Under the pieces are notes generated by a model. That model was not told the DNA's origin. It saw only the letters and a list, made by a program, of their open reading frames with translations, and made no database searches. A stretch of 37,380 nucleotides of DNA from Oscillochloris sp. (GTDB lineage: Bacteria; Chloroflexota; Chloroflexia; Chloroflexales; Chloroflexaceae): positions 1-37,380 of the forward strand of contig JAAUQO010000035.1 of assembly GCA_012032775.1 (NCBI GenBank), written 5' to 3'. Position 1 is the stretch's first letter; the number at the start of each line of letters is the position of its first letter. Made by a program: the position numbers and the translations under genes. Of this stretch, positions 15,885 through 22,691 are shown piece by piece.

Positions 15885-16652
15885 TCAACCAACCGGCGCC
15901 TGATACCCCAACTCGGCGCTACAGCGGTCGGCGGCGGCACGCACATGTGGGCCCAGGTCGGCGGCCCGTTCGGGGGTGAAACGTGAGATTGGGCCGGAAA
16001 TACTAAGCGCAGCAACACAACGACCATGCCGATCAAAGATCGGCGCGGCCACACAGTACACGCCAAGTTCGCGTTCCTCATCGTCGCGGGCAAACCCGAG
16101 CGCGCGCGCTTTGGCGATCTCGCTCTGCAAGGCTTCCGGATCGGTGAGTGTTTTGGGTGTAAACGCATACAGCGCTGTACTACGGAGGTAGGCTTGCAGT
16201 TGCTCGGCAAGCATTCCCGACAGGATGGCCTTCCCGCCTCCGGTGCAGTACAACGGCACGCGCTGACCAACCTCGGTGAACATACGCACGAGTCGTGGGC
16301 TGGTAACCTGCTCGCTATACACTCCCTCATCACCCTGTAATACCAGCAAATTACTTGTCTCGCCAGTGATGGCGGTAAGCTGCTGGAGTTCCTGTTGAGC
16401 GATGCGATTGATTTGGAAGCGCCGATTACGGGCGGCACGGGTTGCAACTGCCAGCAAGCGCGGGCCGGGGCCATACAAACGCGTATCCGGTTCCTGCGCC
16501 GCATACCCGCGCGCCGCCAGGCTACTCAGCAGGCGATGCACCGTTCCAAGGGGCAGATCGAGTTGCGCAGTCAACTGCGATAAACTGATCCCGGCCTCGG
16601 CCTCAGCCAGCGCCTCAAGGACATCGAGGGCTCGATCGAGCGATTGCACCAT
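15885..16652 (-). CDS. IclR-family transcriptional regulator
   Basis: The 255-residue protein has an N-terminal winged helix (ALDVLEALAEAEAGISLSQL, LPLGTVHRLLSSLAARGY) and a C-terminal GAF-like effector domain with the family signatures VPLYCTGGGKAIL, ELGVYCVAAPIFD and ALSISGPISRFT. IclR proteins bind small carboxylates such as glyoxylate, pyruvate or aromatic acids. The adjacent glycerate kinase, apparently in the same operon, suggests a glycerate, glyoxylate or tartrate-type effector. Its own promoter is near-consensus, and a TGGAAT-containing partial palindrome lies just downstream of the -10, so self-regulation is plausible. The ATG at 16652 gives a standard N-terminus. Confidence 0.92.
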   Translation of the reverse strand: MVQSLDRALDVLEALAEAEAGISLSQLTAQLDLPLGTVHRLLSSLAARGYAAQEPDTRLYGPGPRLLAVATRAARNRRFQINRIAQQELQQLTAITGETSNLLVLQGDEGVYSEQVTSPRLVRMFTEVGQRVPLYCTGGGKAILSGMLAEQLQAYLRSTALYAFTPKTLTDPEALQSEIAKARALGFARDDEERELGVYCVAAPIFDRHGRCVAALSISGPISRFTPERAADLGPHVRAAADRCSAELGYQAPVG

Positions 16653-16693
16653 CGTGTTTCCACATTACGAAGCATAATTCCACGAATGGATGC

Positions 16694-16722
16694 ACTATAG
16701 CCCGCCCCTCAGCGACTGTCAA
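16694..16722 (-). promoter_or_regulatory. Promoter of the IclR-glycerate kinase operon
   Basis: On the minus strand, a perfect TTGACA (16722-16717) is 17 bp from TATAGT (16699-16694). Transcription would start near 16687. Immediately downstream, 16682-16667 reads TGGAATTATGCTTCGT, an imperfect inverted repeat similar to the TGGAA...TTCCA pattern bound by IclR. Confidence 0.72.
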
Positions 16723-16768
16723 CTTCGTGCTGTAACCTGGCAAGGACTGGGCAATGTCGGCGCGAGCT

Positions 16769-16813
16769 GGTCATTCCGAAGACGGCACGGTGAGGAAGCC
16801 TTTGCAGGCATCC
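16769..16813 (+). repeat. Possible degenerate intergenic repeat
   Basis: The stretch starting GGTCATTCCGAAGACGG and continuing GTGAGGAAGCC resembles the widespread intergenic repeat family beginning TGTCATTCCGAGCGAAG and followed by GAGGAATC, known from many bacterial genomes. One divergent copy is visible here. Apart from this and the flanking promoters, nothing else was recognised between 16723 and 16911. Confidence 0.3.
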
Positions 16814-16911
16814 CAATCAGCGGCCCATTCCGTGCTCATTCGCCCCGGTTGAAGCAACGTGAGCCACGCAAATAAGACGTTGCCATAGCCTTAAACCGCG
16901 TGTGCAGCCAC

Positions 16912-16939
16912 TTGCATTCCGGCCATGACATGGTATAAT
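16912..16939 (+). promoter_or_regulatory. Promoter of the RRM protein gene
   Basis: TTGCAT (16912-16917) and a perfect TATAAT (16934-16939) are separated by 16 bp. The start site would be near 16946, leaving a leader of about 215 nt before the ATG. Confidence 0.65.
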
Positions 16940-16945
16940 ATCCGA

Positions 16946-17160
16946 GTTAGCCAACATCATCTGCTGTGAGATCATCAGTTTCCCTAATTCCTGGTCCCAC
17001 GGTCACACTTCGTCGCTCGAAGCATGTTGTTGTTGTCGCCGGAGCGAGCGTGCCAGGGTATATCTGGCCACCGGCAGTAGGAATTTCGACGGGTGTCCCG
17101 TGGATGGCGCTCTGTTGCCCATCCCTCAATTTTGTGTAAGAACGCTATAGGAGTGCAGGA
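16946..17160 (+). promoter_or_regulatory. Long 5' leader of the RRM mRNA
   Basis: This untranslated stretch of about 215 nt lies between the inferred start site and the RRM start codon. It contains short hairpins such as CTTCG/CGAAG near 17008-17022. Long leaders are typical of cold-shock mRNAs, including cyanobacterial RRM-protein genes, but no known riboswitch or cold-box was identified. Confidence 0.35.
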
Positions 17161-17484
17161 ATGCAGGTCAAGTTGTTTGTTGGGAATTTGCCGTGGAGTG
17201 TTGGTGATGCTGAGTTGGGCGACATTTTCGCGCCCCACGGCGAGGTTCAGAGCGCCCGTGTGATTAACGATCGGGATACCGGTCGCTCACGTGGGTTTGG
17301 CTTCGTCGAGATCGAGACCGACGATGTCAGCGCGGTGATTCGCGCCACTGACGGCCAGGAAATTGCCGGCCGCAATCTGCGCGTCAACGAGGCCGAAGAC
17401 AAGCCGGCCGGCGGCGGTCGTGGCGGTTTCGGCGGCGGACGCGGTGGTTTCGGTGGCGGTGGTGGTCGGCGCGATCGTTACTGA
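17161..17484 (+). CDS. Single-RRM RNA-binding protein with glycine-rich tail
   Basis: The 107-residue protein has one RNA recognition motif (about residues 2-80) with RNP2 LFVGNL and RNP1 RSRGFGFVEI, followed by a Gly/Arg-rich tail (GGGRGGFGGG repeats) ending GRRDRY. This is the layout of the bacterial Rbp proteins of cyanobacteria and Chloroflexi, which bind single-stranded RNA and are often cold-induced. The ATG at 17161 follows AGGAG by six to seven bases. The gene is monocistronic, with its own promoter, long leader and a strong terminator. Confidence 0.93.
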   Translation: MQVKLFVGNLPWSVGDAELGDIFAPHGEVQSARVINDRDTGRSRGFGFVEIETDDVSAVIRATDGQEIAGRNLRVNEAEDKPAGGGRGGFGGGRGGFGGGGGRRDRY

Positions 17485-17510
17485 TCCCCAACTAACGCAA
17501 TAAACCGATC

Positions 17511-17547
17511 AGGAGGCGAGGAACTATTCCTCGCCTCCTTTTCTTTC
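17511..17547. terminator. Bidirectional terminator between RRM gene and GT39 gene
   Basis: AGGAGGCGAGGAA (17511-17523), loop CTA, then TTCCTCGCCTCCT form a perfect 13-bp stem followed by a T-rich run (TTTTCTTTCC). It is a textbook intrinsic terminator for the RRM gene. Lying just beyond the stop of the convergent glycosyltransferase gene, it may also serve that transcript. Confidence 0.9.
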
Positions 17548-17561
17548 CCGTGTAAAGGTTG

Positions 17562-19082
17562 TTACTTCGGCAAGATATAAAGCGTCCAGGAATGAGAGGC
17601 GAAGCTTTCGGCATTGGCTTCAAGAAAACGGCGCACCTCAGGCGCAGCACTCGCGGGATCATTATCGGGCAAGAGCACATAGCGAATCGGGTAGGTCTCG
17701 ATATAGTGCGTGAAATTCGCAATGTCGCCCATGATATTCGCCTGGAACGTCGGATCAGACTCGAACCAGGTGGCCGGCTGGCGCGTGTTAAGAATGGTCT
17801 CCCAGTAGAGCGGCGTGAGCACAAAGCCCGGTTCGCGCTCACGCAATTCAGCGAAGGCGGGTTGCACATTGCGGACCGGCTGGCCGTACACGTACCAATT
17901 ATAGCCGATCACCGCCAGATTAACGGTGACAAACAATGCGATCAAGTAGGCACCGAGGCGGCGGCGCCAATAAACTGCCAGTTGCGGCCAACCTGCGCCA
18001 AAGAGTATCGCCAGTGCCGGAAGCGCCGGAATAATAATCCGCGGATTATTGCCGGCTCCCGGTGTTGCACAATAGAGTAGCGTTACAAACAACCCCAGAC
18101 CAAACCAACTGATCAGCGCAATCGTTGGGAGCGGCGGAAGCGTACGGTGACGCAACCCCATCGCAACCACAAGCCCAATCGCACTAAAGGTCAGCAGCGA
18201 AATAAACCAGGGCGCATAGAAGGTAAGTTCGATCATCATTGGAAAGATGATCAGAAACAGGCCCGCCGAGAATGGCTCGGTCGGACTTGAAGACCCGGCG
18301 TGAAGGTAATGAAACCAGATCCAGGGACTCGCCAGCAGCAGTGGCCCACATAAAGCGACCAGATGATGCACGAGCGGCAAGTAGCGCTCACGCCTGATAC
18401 GATCGGCCAGCATACAGATGCCGACAACACCGCAGTACAGGAAGATCAAATCCATTTTACTCAGGGCGGCAACTGTGCCCAGAGCCAGGGTAAGAACCGT
18501 GCGGCCACGAAGATACGTATATAGGGCGGCCGTCAGCACCAGCGCCGAGAACGACTCGCTATACGCGACACTGGAATACTCGCGGAAGAGTGGATAACAT
18601 GCCAGGAACGCCGCCGCAATCAGGGCTGCACGTTGATTGGTGTATCTCAACGTAAACCGGTAGGTAAGCAAGACAACTCCGGCGGCGACCAGCGGAATCA
18701 CCAGTTGCAGCGCCATTTGCGAGCGGCTGATCGCCCAGACTGCGGCGAACAGCAAGGGGAGGGCCGGACCCCACCACCTGTGAAGCCCGGCATATTCGTT
18801 ATTCCACTCGCCACGGGGGCCGAGCGAAGCCGGATCGGGCGGGAAGCCTTTGATCCGCTCGTATGTATCGAGTCCATCCAGCAAGAAATTCGGTTGCTCG
18901 AATGTCAGGATACCCCAGTGCATGTTGCGGGGCGCATCGCCAAATTGTGCCCCCATAAGGATCTGAACAATACTAAATTGCCCTGCCAAAACCATGACCA
19001 GGATGATTGGGCGGGATACCAGGGCGAGCCGGAACTCGGCAAAGTTCCGTGGGAAGAAAGAGCGGGCTTCTTGTGGCTGCAT
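17562..19082 (-). CDS. GT39-family (GT-C) membrane glycosyltransferase
   Basis: This 506-residue protein has about ten hydrophobic helices and a soluble C-terminal segment of roughly 110 residues. The N-terminal loop carries DGLDTYERIKG and NEYAGLHRWWGPALPLL, matching the first extracytoplasmic loop and following amphipathic helix of dolichyl/polyprenyl-phosphate sugar transferases. Later motifs (VAYSESFSALVLTAALY, AALSKMDLIFL, PRIIIPALPALAILFGAGW) are typical of the superfamily. It probably transfers a lipid-linked sugar to a cell-surface acceptor, which cannot be named. The ATG at 19082 is preceded by GGAG at six bases; an ATG four codons earlier is possible. It is a different protein from the GT39 fragment at the left edge. 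Confidence 0.8.
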   Translation of the reverse strand: MQPQEARSFFPRNFAEFRLALVSRPIILVMVLAGQFSIVQILMGAQFGDAPRNMHWGILTFEQPNFLLDGLDTYERIKGFPPDPASLGPRGEWNNEYAGLHRWWGPALPLLFAAVWAISRSQMALQLVIPLVAAGVVLLTYRFTLRYTNQRAALIAAAFLACYPLFREYSSVAYSESFSALVLTAALYTYLRGRTVLTLALGTVAALSKMDLIFLYCGVVGICMLADRIRRERYLPLVHHLVALCGPLLLASPWIWFHYLHAGSSSPTEPFSAGLFLIIFPMMIELTFYAPWFISLLTFSAIGLVVAMGLRHRTLPPLPTIALISWFGLGLFVTLLYCATPGAGNNPRIIIPALPALAILFGAGWPQLAVYWRRRLGAYLIALFVTVNLAVIGYNWYVYGQPVRNVQPAFAELREREPGFVLTPLYWETILNTRQPATWFESDPTFQANIMGDIANFTHYIETYPIRYVLLPDNDPASAAPEVRRFLEANAESFASHSWTLYILPK

Positions 19083-19143
19083 GATGAACTCCATCTACCG
19101 CTGCACCAATCAGCGAACTGATACCGGAGTTCATTGTAGCAAT

Positions 19144-19156
19144 CATGTATTACATG
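19144..19156. promoter_or_regulatory. Perfect 13-bp palindrome CATGTATTACATG
   Basis: CATGTA-T-TACATG lies directly beside the stop codon of the 19157-19528 gene and 62 bp upstream of the GT39 start. On the minus strand it overlaps the spacer before a possible -10 TACAAT. It is a good shape for a dimeric repressor site, though no regulator is linked. Confidence 0.4.
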
Positions 19157-19528
19157 CTACCCTTCGGCCGGGGTCAAAATCAAGATGTCGTCGCCGACCG
19201 TCGCTTCAAACCGCTGCAGGAGCGAGGCAACGCCGGAGTGCCGCGTAACGGCGTACACTTCCCGGCCCCTGGCGACCGCCCGTTCCGCCATTGCCAATGC
19301 CCAATGCTCGTCGGCACTAAGTGCTGCGATGATCGCCGCAGCACATTCGTCGGAGCGGGGCGCACGGACAAGCGGGAATGCTTGCGGCGCCGCGCCCGGA
19401 CGCCCGAACTGTGTGATCCGCCGCACTCCTGTCACAACAGGGCTGAAATTTCCTTCAGCCAACCGCCGTTCCCAACGGGCCCGCAGCCGACGGGCATCAT
19501 TGCGCCCGTAACTTGTACTTGGTATCAC
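19157..19528 (-). CDS. Hypothetical protein
   Basis: This 123-residue protein is not recognised. It has a basic N-terminus (RRLRARWERRL), a middle region rich in Gly/Pro and a C-terminal half with an alternating helix/strand pattern (DECAAAIIAALSADEHWAL, REVYAVTRHSG, DDILILTPAEG) that could be a small alpha/beta domain. The GTG start at 19528 is supported by GGAGG six bases upstream. It lies upstream of the GT39 gene on the same strand and could be co-transcribed with it, although a palindrome and possible promoter lie between them. Confidence 0.5.
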   Translation of the reverse strand: MIPSTSYGRNDARRLRARWERRLAEGNFSPVVTGVRRITQFGRPGAAPQAFPLVRAPRSDECAAAIIAALSADEHWALAMAERAVARGREVYAVTRHSGVASLLQRFEATVGDDILILTPAEG

Positions 19529-19747
19529 GCCGTCCCTCCGGTCGATGGTTCCCTGTCGGAAACCACTTTTTCGCACACACGTTCGATTAAGCGTAGTTTA
19601 GCGCACAGGTGTGTCATCTACGGTCACAATTCCCGGTTACGCGGCAAAGCCTTCCAGCAACAATGCGTTTTGACAATCGCAATGAAATGCGCAAGACGGA
19701 ACCCTATGCTAGAATAGCCACAATTCCGCACTCCGTGCTTGCGACAC

Positions 19748-20788
19748 ATGGCGAACAGCAACGCTGTTCTGCACCTGAAAGCGATGATGATGGAACTCGC
19801 CCTCGATCGCCCGCTCGATATGCACCTGCATCTGCGTGAGGGCGCGATGCTGGAACTGGTTGCACCACTGAGCGCGGCCCAACTGGCCGGCGCCGTGATT
19901 ATGCCCAACCTGGTGCCGCCGATCGATACACCTGCCCGTCTGGCCCAGTATCGGGCCGCCGTCGCCGCCGCCGCGGCGCCGTACGCATTTACGCCCTATC
20001 ACACCCTGTTTTTTCGTGCCTACGATGAAGCGACGCTGAACGCAGTACGCGATCAGATCATCGGGATCAAGTTGTACCCTGAGGGCGTCACAACCAACAG
20101 TGCCGGCGGGGTGCGCAACCTCGACGAAGCCGAGCAGACGTTGGCCCTGATGGAGCAGCTTGGCATTCCGCTGCTGGTTCACGGCGAGAGCCATGGGTTT
20201 GTCCTTGATCGGGAGGCGGAGTTCTTGCCGGTGTATCGTCGCCTGGCAACGCGCTTTCCGGGCCTGACGATTGTGATGGAGCATATTACCACGGCCGCCG
20301 CCGTCGCATTGCTCGATGAGTTGCCGAATCTCTTCGCCACTGTTACGCTGCATCACCTGCTGATCACGCTCGACGATCTGGCCGGGGGGTTGTTGCAACC
20401 GCATCTGTTCTGCAAGCCGATCGCCAAGCGACCCGGCGATCGGCAGGCTCTGCTTGGCGCAGCGCTGCGCCCGCATCCCAAGCTGATGCTCGGCAGCGAC
20501 TCGGCGCCGCACCCGATCGACGCCAAAGAGGCCGCCGGCTGCGCTGCCGGGGTCTTCTCGGCGCCGGTGTTGTTGCCGATGCTGGCCGAATTGTTCGAGC
20601 GCCACGATGCCCTCGATCGGTTACAAGCCTTTGTATCCGACCATGCCCGTCGGATCTATGCGATCGACCCGCCGCCCCGCCGGGTTATGCTGATCCGCGA
20701 AGCATGGCGGGTGCCGGATCGCTATGGTGATGTGGTGCCGTTGGCCGCCGGCCAGCAGCTTATGTGGTCGTTGGCTCCGTTTGTCTAA
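19748..20788 (+). CDS. pyrC: Dihydroorotase, class II (PyrC)
   Basis: The 346-residue enzyme closes carbamoyl-aspartate to dihydroorotate in pyrimidine synthesis. It matches the short E. coli-type class II family: metal ligands DMHLHLR, the lysine carboxylated in the active site ([16 protein letters not shown]), LVHGES, MEHITT and the catalytic Asp in GSDSAPH. The C-terminus is also typical. The start is uncertain because no ribosome-binding site is clear; the ATG at 19748 is used, and ATGs at 19784-19790 are alternatives that leave all motifs intact. It is the first gene of a tight three-gene tandem with nrnA and an IMPase-family gene. Confidence 0.92.
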   Translation: MANSNAVLHLKAMMMELALDRPLDMHLHLREGAMLELVAPLSAAQLAGAVIMPNLVPPIDTPARLAQYRAAVAAAAAPYAFTPYHTLFFRAYDEATLNAVRDQIIGIKLYPEGVTTNSAGGVRNLDEAEQTLALMEQLGIPLLVHGESHGFVLDREAEFLPVYRRLATRFPGLTIVMEHITTAAAVALLDELPNLFATVTLHHLLITLDDLAGGLLQPHLFCKPIAKRPGDRQALLGAALRPHPKLMLGSDSAPHPIDAKEAAGCAAGVFSAPVLLPMLAELFERHDALDRLQAFVSDHARRIYAIDPPPRRVMLIREAWRVPDRYGDVVPLAAGQQLMWSLAPFV

Positions 20789-20797
20789 GGAACTGTT

Positions 20798-21829
20798 ATG
20801 TCGTTGATGCGCCCTGAGTTCACGCCGGCCGATGATCGGATTCGCACCGCCGGAGTGGTGCTGGTAATGGCCCATGCCTCACCGGACGGCGATTGCATCG
20901 GTTGTGCCCTTGCCATGCGCCATGTGCTGCGATCACTCGGCAAACAGGCGTATGCCTACTGCGCCGATCGCCCGCGTCCGGAATTGGCGTTCTTGCCCGG
21001 CGTCGATGATCTGCTCGATAATCATCAACTCGCCCATCTGCTTGATAGCCACCATCGCCTCGATCTGGTGATCGTCGTGGATACCGGCGATCTACGCTTG
21101 CTGGGCGATTTTTATGCCCAACACAGTGATCGCTTTGACGATATTCCGTTGCTCAGCTTCGATCATCATAAATCGAATACTCGCTTCGGCGATCATAATG
21201 TGATTATCGACACATACGGCTCATGCGCCGAGGTGTTGATCGATTTCTTTCAAGCTTGCAATTATCCGCTCGAACCCGACAGCGCAACCTGTTTGCTAAC
21301 CGGGCTGATCACCGATACCAACCATTTCCGGATCCCCGACACAACCGCGCATTCATTTCTGAGCGCCGCTGCGCTGGTTGATCATGGCGCCCGCCTGAGC
21401 GAGATTAACGAGAACTTGATGGTGCTCGATGAGGTGCCGGTGGCGCGGCTGAAGGCTCGGGTGTTGAGCGGCATGCGCACCGATTTCGCCGATCAACTGG
21501 CATGGCTGGCGATCGAGGATGATGAGTTGGGCCACGCCGTTCGCAGCGAAGATAAACTTACGTCGGGCCTGGCCGGCTATCTACGCTCTTTGCACGGCGT
21601 GCAGATCGGGGTGGTGATGCTCGCCCAGCATGATCGCTCGGTGAAGATCAGTTTTCGCGGCCGGGCCGGCACAAATGTTGTGGCGGTGGCCAATGAGTTG
21701 GGCGGCGGTGGCCATGTGACGGCCGCAGGCGCCCGCGTCGAAGGGATGACGCTGGAAGCAACCGTGCGCTATGTGGTGACCCGGCTGGGTGAAGTGAACG
21801 CCGAGTTGTTTGCGAAGGCGAGGCCGTAA
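20798..21829 (+). CDS. nrnA: DHH/DHHA1 phosphoesterase, NrnA-like oligoribonuclease/pAp phosphatase
   Basis: This 343-residue protein has a DHH domain with motifs HASPDGDCIGCALA, VIVVDTGD and SFDHHKSN, and a C-terminal DHHA1 domain ending in the RNA-binding GGGGHVTAAGA loop. NrnA degrades very short RNA oligonucleotides and dephosphorylates 3'-phosphoadenosine 5'-phosphate. Related family members cleave cyclic-dinucleotide products, so the exact substrate is inferred. The ATG at 20798 has AAGGA upstream, ten bases after pyrC. The stop codon is followed immediately by the GTG of the IMPase-family gene. A pAp phosphatase next to an IMPase-family enzyme is noteworthy, because CysQ-type members of that family also hydrolyse pAp. 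Confidence 0.9.
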   Translation: MSLMRPEFTPADDRIRTAGVVLVMAHASPDGDCIGCALAMRHVLRSLGKQAYAYCADRPRPELAFLPGVDDLLDNHQLAHLLDSHHRLDLVIVVDTGDLRLLGDFYAQHSDRFDDIPLLSFDHHKSNTRFGDHNVIIDTYGSCAEVLIDFFQACNYPLEPDSATCLLTGLITDTNHFRIPDTTAHSFLSAAALVDHGARLSEINENLMVLDEVPVARLKARVLSGMRTDFADQLAWLAIEDDELGHAVRSEDKLTSGLAGYLRSLHGVQIGVVMLAQHDRSVKISFRGRAGTNVVAVANELGGGGHVTAAGARVEGMTLEATVRYVVTRLGEVNAELFAKARP

Positions 21830-22614
21830 GTGTCAGATATTCCTACCGCAACAATCCTGGGCTGGATGGATGAAGCCACGGCCCTGGCCCGCAGCTACTT
21901 TAAAGAAGTGGTCGGCCAACGCAAGCAGGATCGCAGTTGGGTGAGCGCCGCCGATCTGGAGATCGAGCAATTGCTGATCGCCAGGGTGAAGGCGCAATTC
22001 CCCGAACACGGCATTCTCGGCGAGGAATCCGGCGCACAACACGGCTCCGGCGCGGATATCTGGGCGATCGATCCGATCGACGGCACCCAGTCGTTTCTCC
22101 AGGGGCTGCCCGGATGGAGTATTTCACTCGGTTTGATCCGCAACGGCCGGCCGCTCTACGGCTTTGTAAGTATTCCCAGCACCGATGATCACTACTGGTG
22201 TGACGATCAGGGCGCCTATTGCAACGGCAAAGCGATCCATGTCCGTGAGACGGCAACGATCGGCAAAGGCGATTGGATCGCACTTACGTCGCGTTCGCAC
22301 CAGAGTTTCCGCCTTGGCTTTCCGGGCAAAGTGCGCGGCTTCGGCAGTATTGCCTCGCATTTGTGTTATGTCGCCCGTGATGCGGCAGTGGCGGCGTTAC
22401 TCGGCGGCGAAGGCCGGGGGGCCTGTGGGATATTGCCGCTGGGATGGCGATTCTGCGCGCGGCCGGCGGTGATGTCTTCACCTTCGACGGGCAGGCGCTT
22501 GCCGCCGACGCCCTGCATGGCGGGATGATCGAGCCGCATCTGATCGCAGCTTCACCAACTGTGCTGCCGGAGTTGCTGCGCACGATCCAGGCGGGGGATG
22601 CCGGAGAGCGCTGA
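21830..22614 (+). CDS. Inositol monophosphatase-family phosphatase, interrupted by a one-base frameshift
   Basis: The first 196 codons from GTG at 21830 give the family's metal sites: GILGEESG (acidic residues) and AIDPIDGTQSFLQGLPGWSIS. At 22416-22421 (six G) the reading breaks. In the next frame the protein continues LWDIAAGMAILRAAGGDVFT, which carries the conserved WD motif, and ends at a TGA at 22612-22614. With one more G the protein has 261 residues, the normal family length. It could act on inositol-1-phosphate, histidinol phosphate, fructose-1,6-bisphosphate or pAp. Genetic linkage to nrnA weakly favours pAp or nucleotide turnover. The start codon follows nrnA with no gap. The break is probably a sequence error. 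Confidence 0.85.
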
Positions 22615-22691
22615 TGCGCCTGGGCACCGGGTGTGACAGGACGGGCGGCGTGCGGCTATTTCAATGTCGCGGCCGGCGCATTGGAACCGGC

